Below are positions 1 through 11,442 of a stretch of 18,755 bases of DNA, piece after piece. The position numbers and the translations under genes are program-made. The notes under the pieces were generated by a model that saw only the letters and a list, made by a program, of their open reading frames with translations, had not been told where the DNA came from and did no database searches. Origin of the DNA: Globomyces pollinis-pini (Eukaryota; Chytridiomycota; Chytridiomycetes; Rhizophydiales; Globomycetaceae); the NCBI GenBank assembly GCA_025399215.1, contig MU621415.1:1-18755 (forward strand). Reading direction: 5' to 3'. Numbering within the stretch: the first letter of the stretch is position 1; each line of letters opens with the position of its first letter.

Positions 1-411
1 AAATCAATGAGAAGATAGAAATGGACCTAAATGGAACAGATATTGATATTCTGCTAGTGGTTGGCACCGCTGTTAGTGCAAATGAAAGAGGAGCTAGAAA
101 TCTACTGAAGGATTTCAAAAAAAACCATCCAAAAATGAAAATTATATCAATCAATACCAACATAGTCAAACATCATCTTATCGATTACCATTGTCTAGCA
201 GTTAATAATATAGTTTAATATTACTACCAGTACAGCGAAACCTCTTTGCTGGAGCTGTAGGTAACCCTAACCCTTCTGTGAATTGCCTCAAAACAGCCCT
301 ACTTCTTCGGCTCCTGGAATATTGAAGGGTTTAGAGTCTGTACCTGTGTGTCTCCGTACTGTTGGATCGTTTCAAGAGATTGATCAGTATAAGTGGTATG
401 CACGCTACTAA
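1..411 (+). CDS. Sirtuin-like NAD-dependent deacylase, C-terminal part (5' end outside window)
   Basis: The frame is open from the window edge. It holds a DILLVVGTAV stretch followed about 26 residues later by IISIN. This is the pattern of the sirtuin Rossmann fold, where a [D]xLLVxGTSL motif contacts NAD and a later I-x-x-N strand binds the nucleotide; the canonical GTS is GTA here. The unspliced frame stops at 216-218. I infer two introns, 201-230 (30 nt, GTTAAT..CCAG) and 257-296 (40 nt, GTAGGT..ACAG). Removing them keeps the frame open to a stop at 409-411 with a tail ending in QYKWYARY. The first donor is atypical and the second intron is long for this window, so the 3' structure is less secure than in the other genes. 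No catalytic-core exon is in view. Any other Rossmann-type NAD-binding protein remains possible. Confidence 0.45.
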
Positions 412-1821
412 CTATTTCAAGTCAAAACTGTGGTGTTAAATTGTTGCTGAAAAGCAAAACAACTCCACCAATCTCAAGTAATTACTTCTTTATTTAATAT
501 TAGATATCAAATTCATGGTTAGGGTGGTTAATGTAAGTCTCGTGCATGCTATTTTGCTAATGGCTTGCCATTCTTGTGTGGAATCGCATGTCTACTTCTA
601 AAAAGAGTGAATTCAAGCAAAATAACAACCGTGTCTAGTGTGTTCAAATTTGAGTTGAACCGTTATCAATACCCGACTAAAATGGATTGACTGAGAGTTC
701 ATAGGTTCTTGGTCAAGCATTTGTAGAACTTAATTATTTAGGGCTTGCCCGTCTGCTTTTTCTGTTTTTTTTATAGTATATATTATATTATATATTTTTT
801 ATAGTAATAGTATATATATTATAGGGTTACTATTGTCTCTTGTCTAGAGCTTCACAAAATAAATGGAGTAAGGTTTGAAGTTTGTTACAACCTCATTCTT
901 TACTCATGATGTTGATGAAAAGTTTTAACTTGTGCTCTATCATAGTTTTAGGACATTTGCGGTCCAGGTTTTTTATTGCTCGCTTAAATGTATTCAGGGC
1001 GCCAGCCCGTTGCTAATATGAATTTGTTCATGTATGTTTTGATACGTTTTATTTGGACCCCCATTATTCTGTGGGAAAGGGTTAGGATTGTATAAGCTGA
1101 CATATTATCTTGTTCAAATGTCAAAAGAGAACATTTTGCGAAAATATCGCGTATTGGCGCAAAAATTGAAGTAATATACACTTCCTGTCAAAAACATTAG
1201 ACGATTTAAAAATTGTGTGTTATAATTTCAAAAATAAAAGGTTGGAAATTTGACAAACTCAGTTCATAGAATATCGGGGGTTTGAGATTAACAAAACTAA
1301 TAAGTGGAGTGGTAAAAAAAACAATTGCAAAGGCAGATAACGAGTATAATAACTTAAATGCTTTTAGTCTTTAGTTAGATTTTTGTCTGAGATACTGATG
1401 AAAGTTTTTAGAGTTCATTTGTAGATCTTGATTTTGATATATCTCTTCAGCGTCACAAGCTACTCATGTCTAGATTGATCTACCAATCAATAAATCAATC
1501 AGTATCAAAATGATAACTAATCACAACAGCACTGTGAAATAGTCAAAGAGTATTGGTGAACTATTTCAAACACGACTGGAACATTAGAAGCTGCAGTTTC
1601 CTCATTTCATTGGCAATCTTATTGGCCAGATTGAGATCAGATTGGGAAATCTCGACCTTTCAAGTACTTTTTGGTAAGTACTTCGTTAGATTTGTGAATA
1701 TCTCAATAGAGTATAATCATATATGAAAAAATCTCTTCGTCAAGCTTACCCATTCATAACACTAATTAAATTAAAAATGTTTTATAGGTAACGATGATGA
1801 AACCCAAAAGGCAATCCGATG
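412..1821. other. Long gene-poor stretch
   Basis: No protein family is recognisable on either strand. The stretch holds a T-rich then alternating AT tract at about 758-824, in which a TTTTATAGTA unit occurs twice. A short sequence at 1177-1206 resembles a Tc1/mariner terminal inverted repeat. A few short open frames (for example 535-699 plus and 1561-1659 minus) look mildly coding but have no start, no family match and no supporting partner exon. It probably represents intergenic DNA with old debris. Confidence 0.5.
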
Positions 1822-2440
1822 TCAGCATTGCTTCCATTTTAAATCAAGTACACGTCGAACTTTCCAAATTTTGATTGCACAGTCAATAGTCATTTCACCA
1901 ACCTTGTGCCTGATATCTTCAGGAGTTCCACTGATACGCACAGTAGCATTAACATTTGCACGAGTAGACACTCCCCAAGATGAACAAATGGGTTGTTGAA
2001 AGTAGTCGGTTGCTCTGTATGATTGATCAATTGGACCATTGAAGTTGAAATTTGGTTAGATTCTCCAGAGAATTAGTAGGTGGTGTTTTGGTTGCTTGAA
2101 GGCCTTGTTGAAGTTTGACATGGCCATGGTACCAATCTTGGTAATCCTTGTGGGTAGTTCAGGAGAACAGAGACTTGACAGTTATTACGGGTATCGGAAA
2201 AGACACTGTTAAGATTCAGTAAGTTTATTAGGCGAACTTACTATATTTATACGTCACGTGTCGTGGAGATAATAAAAAGAGATATGTAGTTGGGACTTTA
2301 TAGCTCAACAGACACCGGTTTCAGATTTAGCAACAAATTGATCAAAATCAAGAGTCAATTTAGTGTTTCGGTGGACAACCAGTTCCATCATAAGGTTAGG
2401 GTTACCGATCAGGAGAACCTGTTCCACCATAGTTGATATC
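1822..2440 (-). pseudogene. Decayed DUF4360-family (secreted protein) gene
   Basis: Reading the minus strand, pieces of one DUF4360 protein appear in the correct order but in changing frames: DGTGCPP, LTLDFDQFVA, NNCQVSVLLNYPQG, KIGTMAMSNFNKAF, YFSGESNQIST, NGPIDQSYRATDYF, VSTRANVNATVRISG, and a terminal LDLKWKQC before the stop at 1822-1824. The order and the GTGCP, SGES..Q, GPID and final W-x-x-C signatures fit the family, known from secreted fungal and bacterial proteins of undefined role. At least four frame changes, several in-frame stops, about 100 nt of unrelated sequence between FVAKSETG and the NCQ block, and a second partial GTG copy (NYGGTGSP) just upstream show that the gene is broken. 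The window's short-intron pattern does not rescue it. Much of the protein is still readable, so inactivation looks fairly recent. Local assembly error is the alternative. Confidence 0.75.
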
Positions 2441-2912
2441 AGATATTTATAAATCATTTAGCAAACGTGTGTAGCTGGCCTTTCCCATTTAGCTTGTTTC
2501 CTTTTTCACTAAAATGAGTTGTATTAAAAAGAGAACAATCCAAATCAAAATGATGTCATCCTGTTACTTACGGTTTAATAAGAACCATCAGTCAGTTTTG
2601 GGTAAGATTCTTTCATGTGTGCAATATCTAGCATCTACCAGTATTACACTTTCTATCTGAAATCAGAATTTGTGACGAACCTTATATAAAAATACAATTA
2701 ATAGGTGAACTGTTTGCCAGTGCATCAAGCACTCAGGATTATCATTCAAACAATACTTAAAGACTATGTCTCCACAGATGACATCTGTAGTTTGTCAATG
2801 TTGCATGGGGGATCAGCGAGACAAAGTTCCTTGGGTTATTTGGGAACCAAACCCAAAACGCCTCAAATAAAGGGTTTAAATGCTGAGCTGTGGATACCTT
2901 CATACGTTCCGA
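2441..2912. other. Unresolved region upstream of the ArfGAP gene
   Basis: The plus strand carries a stop-to-stop frame at 2709-2870 that looks coding, with CQC and CQCC clusters and an ending VPWVIWEPNPKRLK. It begins right after a stop and has no clear start other than ATG 2766 (34 codons). Upstream lie an ATGATG at 2550-2555 and intron-like segments 2602-2631 (30 nt) and 2641-2666 (26 nt). I could not join these into one frame that reaches 2709. A second frame read from a GTG at 2705 is also open to 2977 but overlaps the start of the ArfGAP gene. The region may be a small gene, a gene relic or simply the ArfGAP promoter and leader. Confidence 0.3.
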
Positions 2913-5255
2913 ATGGATTTAAAAGAACAGAAGAAGAAGGACGAAAAGCAATTGAAGTTGATTCAGGAATTACTTAACAGACCTGAAAACCAAAAGTGTG
3001 TAGATTGTTCAACTCGAGGTAAACAAATCGTAAATTTATTATATAAAGGTCCACGATGGGCATCAGTAAACATTGGCTGTTTTCTATGTAAACTTTGTTC
3101 ACTAATAAAATAGGTATCCGTTGTGCGGGTATTCACCGCAAAATGGGAACACATATCTCAAAAATTAAGTCAACAAATTTGGACTCTTGGAATTCAGAAT
3201 GGTTTGAGGTAGTCTAAATTAGAGCTAAACGAAATAGATTATGAGCACTATGGGCAATGAAAAGGTCAATCGAAAGTACCTGTCCAAGGGAAACGTTTCT
3301 CACATTAATGAGCAAAATGATGCGTAAATGATTGTCCATCTAACCATTAAGGGATATGGAAGTGTTTATTAGAAATAAGTATGAACGCGGATTGTATTCA
3401 AATGACTCCATTCAAGTAATAGCCAACTTTTAATGATTAGAAAGAGCATCAGTCCAATGTTCGTAAAGCTTACAATGCATCCAGTGACGTTTTTGATGAA
3501 AGACAAATGTCAACTTTGATATCTATGGGATTTAATGACCGCGAATTAAACATAACAGCCTTGGCGCGTTCAAATGGAAATATTGACAATGCCATTGATT
3601 TCTTGATATCCCAAAAACCGACTTCAAAAAAACCAGATTCAATGGTAAATCAAAATCAGACCGTTATGCGAAACCTTGGAAAAGAATCCAGAGTAGAATC
3701 TCGTACGCAAAATGGGGACTCCGGTTATTCTTATAATCAAGCTTCAAAGGGTGTATTTGATTATCCTAAGCAAATGCCAGTCACTATTGATCCAAAGCAA
3801 TTGCGACATAGGGAGCAAATGTATGTTGTCGCACCACCTTTGCCAACATTACAAAACAAGTTTGAACAGTTAGGATTCAAAAATCAAGAAGCTAATGAAT
3901 CTGCATTAAGACAAGCCAATGGAGATTTTGAACGAGCCGTTAATATTCTAATGGATAGTGCTCTTGCGCAACCACGAACTTCCTCGACGAGACGCAAGAA
4001 GAGTGTTGCATACCAAGTTGGAAGTCCCGTAAATGTTTCTGGTGTTTTTGAGTCGATTGCTGATGCGGTTCCAAAATATACCCAACAAGTACCTTTGTCT
4101 CAGAAAACGATTCCGGATTCAAACAACTTTGACCGAAATATGCTTCCGAAACAGCAATTTCAGGACCAAAGAATGTTCCAGCAACAACAAATACAAGAGC
4201 AGTTACGACAACAGCATATGCAAGACCAAATGAAACAACAACAAATACAAGAACAATTAAGACAACAGCAAATGCAAGAGCAGTTAAAGCAGCAACAAGA
4301 TCAGCAACGGCAAAAGAATGTACAAGAACAATTGAAACAGCAGCAAATACAAGAGCAGTTTTTGAAACAGCAGCAAGCTACGGAGCAATTTAGGCAACAG
4401 CAATTGCAAGATCAGTTGCAATACCAAAGAATGCAAGGACAATTAAAGCAACAACAGATGCAAGAGCAACAGATATTACAACAACAGCAAATGCAGCAAT
4501 TGCAAAACAGCGTCTTTTTTAATACGGACAGTATTAATATGGTGGATTATCAACAGCCAAGCCAATCCCTATCTATTAATCCATTTCAAATGCAATCCAA
4601 TCATTCTTTAAAACCGCAAGTTCCAACGCAAAATCTACTACAGCAAACCAACATCCCTGTACAACAAACTTCTTACCAACTACCGGCTGATTTACAACAA
4701 CTAACATTCCAACCGCTTTCGCAGCAAAAGAATGAACATATTACTGTGGAGCAAAATTCTACCAACAAACAGAAGGAAAGTATATTATCCATGTATAAGG
4801 TCGCCCAGCCAGCCCAACATCAAGGTTTGGCGTATGTACAGCAGAATGCAATGCATAATATCCAGCAGGGTATGCAAAATTTGCAATTTGGTAATCCAAT
4901 GGCTCAACCACAACCACAACCCAACCTATATGGTGGACAAGCATATAATGCAGTACCTCAGGTGCAGAACAACATGTATCAGGTAAAACATTTTCGACTT
5001 GTTAACTTAAAATTAGGGATACCAAGCGAAGTAATGTCAATTTTGATAACTTTTAGTGTTCCTCGTACTGCCAGAGACTTGGACCAGGCAAAATCTGCAT
5101 CCACAGTAATCGACATGGTAATGGAGCTAATACTAATGTATCAGACTGGGGATATTTTCAAACAGCCTGCACCACAAACACCTGGGACCCAGTTTAATCA
5201 GAAAAGACAAATAGAGAACAACCTGTTTGGCGATTTGGGAGGGTTTGGTCGTTGA
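2913..5255 (+). CDS. ArfGAP with two UBA domains and a Gln-rich tail (Gts1/Ucp3-like)
   Basis: This is a GTPase-activating protein for Arf-family small GTPases, which act in coat recycling and vesicle traffic. Splicing gives 705 aa. The ArfGAP domain spans about residues 1-130. Its zinc finger has exact C-x2-C-x16-C-x2-C spacing (CVDC..CIRC) and is followed by [12 protein letters not shown] with the conserved arginine, then [16 protein letters not shown]-like domains follow at about 153-186 ([10 protein letters not shown]) and 263-305 ([10 protein letters not shown]). A repetitive QEQLRQQ-type glutamine-rich segment lies at about 367-487. The end is [10 protein letters not shown]. Introns are 3019-3048, 3088-3113, 3209-3237, 3324-3351, 3416-3440, 4983-5016, 5031-5056 and 5118-5144 (25-34 nt). 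Exon 5017-5030 is only 14 nt. The first and last introns are multiples of three without stops, so retention would keep the frame. The start is the Met just before the conserved lysine-rich helix. Confidence 0.94.
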
Positions 5256-5268
5256 GAGATAACCCTTT

Positions 5269-5274
5269 AATAAA
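5269..5274 (+). promoter_or_regulatory. Poly(A) signal of the ArfGAP gene
   Basis: A canonical AATAAA lies 14 nt after the ArfGAP stop codon. The next gene on the same strand begins about 205 nt further on. Confidence 0.5.
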
Positions 5275-5388
5275 ACGTCACTCACTTTATAGTTTATGTA
5301 CATTTTAAAGTGCAAATGTTAAAATGAAGAGATTTCTAAAACTAAATGTTAGATAATAGACAATATTGTTTTTATCCGAAATACACAT

Positions 5389-5396
5389 TATAAATA
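5389..5396 (+). promoter_or_regulatory. TATA-like element upstream of CFAP65
   Basis: TATAAATA lies 84 nt before the CFAP65 start codon, in the 224-nt gap after the ArfGAP gene. Position and sequence fit a core promoter, but in AT-rich DNA such a match can arise by chance. Confidence 0.3.
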
Positions 5397-5479
5397 GAAA
5401 TATTAAAACAATCTTTCTTGGGTATGTTTGTTGGTTGAAAAAAAATTTCGCGTTTTGAAGTTTATCTCTTTGTGTAAAT

Positions 5480-8400
5480 ATGCTCTCAGACACAAAAGTA
5501 CCACCCCATATACAGAAAACGAACAGCGACGAAAAAGAGTGTGTCGCAGATGTTATTCCACACTATGAGTCGAACTCCAAATATAATCAAACTAAACTAA
5601 TCAAATCCCCCCGTGAAGATCGAAAGATGCGATTTGGTATTGATTGCTCTGACTTAGTTCATTTTAATCACTGGTATAATACTTGAATTAATAGGTAGGG
5701 AACCTGGTGGCGAATATGTAAAACTGTTAATTATAAAGAATGTACAGGACCATATCATTATTAACGTTATTACAGATTGTAATGAAAACACAAAAAATCA
5801 GATATAAATTGCCTCAAACTCGCTATTTTTCAATGGAGTTTCCAGAAACACAAACTTTAAGTGCTGGGATGAAATGGTCTGTACCTGTGACCTTTCGACC
5901 AGTTGCAAAAGTATGGAAATCATGTACTGAATCAAATAGGAATGTTATGAAGATAAAATAGAGTTTTCAACTTCTTTTGGGACATTTTATTTACCAATCA
6001 AAGCGTCCTTGCCCGAGCATTTGATGGAGTTTCCAGAAGAGATAGATTTCGGATATTGTCCAATAAGAGAAACTGCAAAGTTTACCTTTCAGATGAACAA
6101 CGTGGGAGAATTAGCAAGCGATTACGAATGGAAAATTGATCCTCCATTTTCTATAATGGCCACAACAGGAATGCTGGAACCCGGAACCAGTTGCAACGTA
6201 GTAATTGAATTTAAGCCGCAGGTAACTTCATTCACAAGATTTGATAAAATAGCATGCTATGGTGATTTCTGCAACCGCAATATGTTGTTTTGGTACAAAG
6301 AAAAATTGGGACAAATCAAAGGTTGTTAAGGCTGCTAAGGTGTCTGGGATTTCGAAGTTTTCACACATCATCATTGAAGGTGGTCAAAGCCGATTCGATT
6401 TTTCAAATGTTTTTGTTGGTACTAGTGCCGAAAAAACAATGATTTTGAAAAATCCATCAGCAGTAAGGAATAATTGACATTAAATTTTTTCAGGTCCATG
6501 CCAATTTTAAAATTAAGAAAGCAGATAAAGATGCGGATACGTTTTTTGAATTTTCATCAGTAGTGGGAAGAATCGAAGCAAATGGAAAGACAGAAATCAA
6601 AATTAAATATTCTCCTGTTGCAGCAGGTTTACATTCCAATTCTTATTTTGAAATCGTAACCTTATCTGGTAATATTACGAAAATTACCTGTTCTGGATGT
6701 GGAATGGGACCAAACGTATCTATTGAGCCGTCAATAATTAATTTTAACGATGTCTCGGCCGGTACATTGATAACTAGAGCCATGTATTTGAAAAATGAAT
6801 CAACACTTCCTTGCTTCTTCGAAGTAATAGATATTGTTCTGATGATAGTTTCTGTCTCCAAAAGACGCTACTTTTAAAATTGATAAAAGATCTGGAACTA
6901 TTGGTCCAAATTCTACGATTGCGTTACAAGTCCAAATGTGTCCAAAAGAGCCTATGAATTACTACCGAAGGGTTTACTGTCTGGTGGAACACCAGGATGC
7001 GATCGTATGTGTTCTATGGCTAACATAGCATAGTATGTAGACATTATTGGAACATGTTACAATGATAGTAGACGGCCAGCAACTTTCAAATACAGTCATA
7101 TTATTCACTATAACAAGAGAGTAGAGAATGGATTGTGGGAATTTGGTCCAGAACAATTAGAGGATGTAAGACAGAAACGCTGAACTTTAGATGATTAAAT
7201 CTGATATGATTAGTTGCAAAAATGGTGTTCTTCAGTATACTGATCCTTTGATGGCAGAAAAAAAAGGTATGTATTGAAGTTTAACATCAGCATTAAACAT
7301 TCCAATTGACCATACATATCCAAATGCTATCGTTTGCAGCGAATATTTTTACAAAAACACTGGAGAAACATTGCCGTGTGTGCTTCTGGACTCTTATATA
7401 GACTTTGGTTCGTGCTCAAGATATCGTGTTATTGAGCCTCAAATTATTCGGGTTTCAAATCGAACAAAAGGAAAAATGACATGTGTTTGGACTGAAGATA
7501 ATTCAAGGTAGAATATTCAGCTAAAACTAGTGATGAGCCTCTATTTTTAGTAACCCCCAAAGTAGCAGATATCCCATCTAAAAGTATTGGAGAGTTTAAA
7601 GTTCAATTCAGACCAAAAGTGGATAGTGAATTTTACGGTAAACAACTCGAATGCTTTTGCTACTTCAAAAGTATGCGAAACTTCCGTTTAGTAAATCAAG
7701 ATACGTTTACTCCTCCATGGTGTCTTACCCCCAAAGTAGCTGGGTAATATTAAACAGTTTAGTAATTGATAGAAATACTTTTCCACCAGGAGAGGATACT
7801 TTCATTCCCAAAATTGAATTTGATAGAACAAAGGTCGTGTTTCCTCCTTGTTATGTGGACCGATCACAATACCAAACAATTAAAATCAGTAATACTGGCG
7901 ATACATCGGTGAAGTTTTCATTCTTAGACTTGGGATTAGACTCACAGTTGGGAATAGGTGGTAGTTCAGAAAGAGCTAGTAATGGAGGTCCGATTTTTTC
8001 AGTAAAACCCAGAATTGGTGTGTTAAAAAAAAATGAAACCAGACTAATTGTATTACGATTTTCTCCGAGCCGGGAGGGTACCTATGAAGATTCTTTTACT
8101 TGCTATTTCAATAATTCTACCCAAAACACATATAGCCTACATCTAAGAGGGTTTGGTGCGTATCCCAAACTCTCATTTGGAAAGAATAACTCATTAAATT
8201 TTAAGCCTACTTGTATTGGTTCAGTAGCAGCAAGGAAATTCCACATTCGAAACACATCTAAGACATCAGTTCATTTTGAATGGAAGATCCCGAAACATTA
8301 CCTTTCTGTTGTGGGTATCCAACCGACGTCTGGCAAATTAGATGCTGATGCAGTAATGGAGTTGCAGTGTATATTTTCCCCTACTATCAGTACTTACTAC

Positions 8401-11324
8401 AATCTGAAAATTCCATGCTATTATTTTCATGAAGCTGAAGGTTTAACTTTTTCTTATTTAATTAAATGGTAGATTCTTCAAAGCAAAGAGCAACATTTGT
8501 TGTCAATGGGCGAGGAATGCATGGAGAATTACGTGTTGAAAAAGATACTATTGATTTTGAAAATATTTTGATCAACACTTTAACAGAAAAAGAAGTAATT
8601 GTATATAACCCAAGTGATTGTGATATTTATTACTCTTTGGAATTAAAAGACTCCCAGAATAACTTGATCGCTAGATCCAATGATACGACCAAAGGTTCCG
8701 TAATGTCTAACTTATATATAGGATCGGAATTTCAAATAGTGCAAAAGTCCAACTATTTAGCATCGAGATCTCATGAGGCAGTTCGGGTCAAAGCATGTTT
8801 AAAATCGGAACGAAAATACGAAATGAACTTCTTTTACAAGATATCGAGTAAAATTTAAACTTTTTTAACAAAAGGGCAAGAAATAGAGCTATCTGAAGGA
8901 GTCTCATTGCCAATTGAAAGTAAGAAAGAGAACATAGTAAATATTTGTTGAGTTTACTTTCTTAGGACATGAAGCTATGCTCTATCAAAGCTATGGGTGT
9001 ACACCCAATTATGGCTGTCCGTGACATAAGGTCAGAAGGAATATCAAAAACAATTCTATGGCAACTATTTTCTCTTGATCGGTTTAACGAGCTGCTAGAA
9101 GAACCGTCCACAGATCCTGGTGCATTTGTAATTGTATAAAAACACTGATGTTAGGCTGAAAATGCCATGGATGACGATACATTTACCACAGATGCACCAC
9201 CAATTAACTTGTCGTCTCTTGAAGCTGATGTTAATTTTGATTTTGGGGCCACTACAGTCGGGTAATAGATATGAAACTGATTTAACAGATCTACACCTAC
9301 TTATCTGAAAATATCTTTAAAGAATTGTGGAGTTGTACCTGTTGATTGGGGATTTAATTTTCCAAATGACTTCGAAGCTGAAATAGAGCAGTGGGCGGAT
9401 CCTGGAGATTTTACAGAAGAGCAAAAAGTCCGTAATTTTATTTTGGACAATAATATTTTCTGTGTCTCTCCAAAATATGGTAGCTTACAGCCGAACGAAA
9501 TGGTTCATGTTATGCTCTCATATTCCCATGAGTTCCAAGGTCCACATAGACTACCCGTTGTATTCAAACTGAAAAATGGAACTTCAAGATCTGGAAAAGA
9601 CATCTTGATCAATTTTATTGGTTACTCTGTACCAGCCAGTCAAAAGTTTTTACACCTTCAGTCGATCAATTATCGACTTGAGCCTGTAAAAATTGGCACT
9701 GAAGTGGCTCCGATACAAGTATGAATTTTATTACTAATACTAGTATTATCGGTTGATGAATCGTGGAGCCAGTCTTTTAGAATATGCAATTGACGTGAAT
9801 GCATTGGAAAAGGTAAATACTACTATATGTGAAACTGATATCTAGCTAAATAAGGCGAACTTGAATCATCCAATTATCAGATCCCTTAAGAATAAGGGAC
9901 AAATAGAACCAGGAAAAATGGATTATTTGGAATTCATTTTTAATCCATTAGAGGAAAAGAGTTATGAAGTAAGGGCATTTCTGAACGTAATACAATACAG
10001 GTTGATCTTCCAATCACTGTTGATTCAGGAAAGACGAAGATGATAACTCTAAGAGGATGTGGGCAACATCAAAATTTAAGAAGATTCATCACAAAATCCG
10101 ACCCAGCAATGATGAAAGAGAGCATCCCACAGTTCCCATCATTGCCACCACTACTCAAACCTATTGCGTCGATATCACTTGTATGAGTGCACCCTGAATT
10201 TTAAATATTAGGAACGATTGGATTATGGAAATGTGCCAATCTACAGTATTATGCGACAGATTTTGGTTGTACAAAATATGACGTTTACAGATACTATCTC
10301 ATTCAAATGGATCATCCCCGAAGTATGGCCAGAAAATGGTAAAATATGTAGTTTAGCTAACTTCCAAAGTCTTATCAATCACCCCAATGTCGTACACCTT
10401 GAACCCAGGTGAATCACGGGTGTGTAAAATTACCTTCACTCCCGATAAATTTCCACGGCTGTATCATTTCGATATCATTTGTGAAATTGTAAACGAAACT
10501 GAGCTGGTATAAACTTTAACTGACTCTAGAAACAATACCATATTGATAACCCTACGGAAGAAGAAAGAATTCGAATTGAAGGGGAATTGCTGGCACAGAG
10601 TGGAATGAATTTGGAAGCCTTTCGAAACAAGAAGCAGAAACAATTGGGATCGCTAAAGAGAAACACTAACAGTGGAAACAGCTCTAACATTAAAAAGTAC
10701 AAGCCGCTACCCTCTATTACACCACCACTAACTGCAAATAAGGATATGGAACCAATCGCTCTGGAAGAACCGAAACCCATCAACTACTTTATAGGGGTAC
10801 GAGCACGATCGCACATTGTCGACGAATTTAAATGCCTGTTTACCCGCTATGACAACTGTAATATTCCTTAAATTTTATTCAACATTTAGTTTATCGACCA
10901 ATGAGAACTGGTTATCCCTATAACCCTGAAGAAAACGTAAATCATCTGAACCATTAATTGTTTATAGTTTTTCCAAGATTCAAGTACGAGAGATTATATC
11001 TTGGATGTGATGAATGACTTGATGAATGATGTGTTTGAAGACAATTTTGTACAATCAATTCCTCAAACAATACTTCAAGGACCAATTACATACTATTCTC
11101 GACCCGAACCCATATCTGAAATAACAAACTCCAAAGATTCTGAATCAGATTTGTACTCTGAGGAAAACATTAGAAAGTAATGCGATTAGAATTTTAATAG
11201 TAGTTGTCCTGACTTTCAGAATTGTGTTGAAATGGCCTTGGAAGGAACGATATATAATTTAATACAAGAAATGAATCTGGGTGAATTTGATTGTACCGTC
11301 TATCCTTTATTGGTTCGAAAGTAG
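5480..11324 (+). CDS. CFAP65: Cilia- and flagella-associated protein 65
   Basis: CFAP65 (CCDC108, Chlamydomonas FAP65) is a large scaffold of the central apparatus of motile cilia, built of ASH/MSP-like beta-sandwich repeats. Splicing 25 introns gives 1711 aa; the human protein is about 1.9 k residues. Family blocks occur in order: WEPGGEYVK..KNI, FRPVAKE, FKPQ, MRNFRLVNQDTFTPPW, NTFPPGEDTFIPKIEF, CYVDRSQYQTIKISNTGDT, GRGMHGEL, ISKTILWQLFSLDR, VPVDWGFNFP, LLNFIGxxxx-like ILINFIGYSV, TLNPGESRVCKITF and GVRARSHIVDEFK. Introns: 5674-5698, 5742-5775, 5911-5939, 6222-6252, 6463-6493, 6824-6848, 7005-7033, 7166-7190, 7267-7290, 7508-7530, 7744-7772, 8441-8472, 8848-8874, 8937-8965, 9128-9154, 9262-9288, 9719-9743, 9813-9845, 9969-10000, 10181-10211, 10339-10369, 10507-10529, 10858-10889, 10937-10967, 11177-11200. 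The 8441 donor (GTTTAA) is the least typical. The gene appears intact, implying that the organism builds motile flagella. Confidence 0.95.
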
Positions 11325-11442
11325 AAAGATGCTTAAATACATTCTTTTAAAAAAAATCAACTATTTTAATTAATTTATTAAACAAGGTTCAATGGAATCG
11401 ATATGAAATTGGCATATGATAAAATAACTGAAGTTCTACAGA

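Noticed and set aside
204..230. Even shorter (18-nt) intron at 213-230 in the sirtuin-like gene
   Set aside because: A GTTTAA..CCAG segment of 18 nt would be below every other intron here; the 30-nt option at 201-230 keeps the frame equally well and fits the size range.
984..1181. 65-codon minus-strand open frame
   Set aside because: No family resemblance, no neighbouring exon and no promoter; lengths like this are expected by chance in AT-rich DNA.
1561..1659. Minus-strand frame of 32 codons with helix-like composition
   Set aside because: It is bounded by stops on both sides, has no splice partner, and the plus strand over the same bases is also open, so coding cannot be assigned.
2705..2977. 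90-codon plus-strand frame starting at a GTG
   Set aside because: It overlaps the first 65 nt of the ArfGAP coding region in another frame, needs a non-ATG start and matches no family.
4150..4510. Gln-rich repeats as a separate repeat element
   Set aside because: The repetition follows codons (CAA/CAG units of QEQLRQQ type) inside one open frame, so it is a protein low-complexity region, not a mobile or satellite repeat.
5480..11324. CFAP65 as a frameshifted pseudogene
   Set aside because: Every break coincides with a GT..AG segment of 23-34 nt, and removing all 25 gives an uninterrupted 1711-codon frame that follows the family from end to end.
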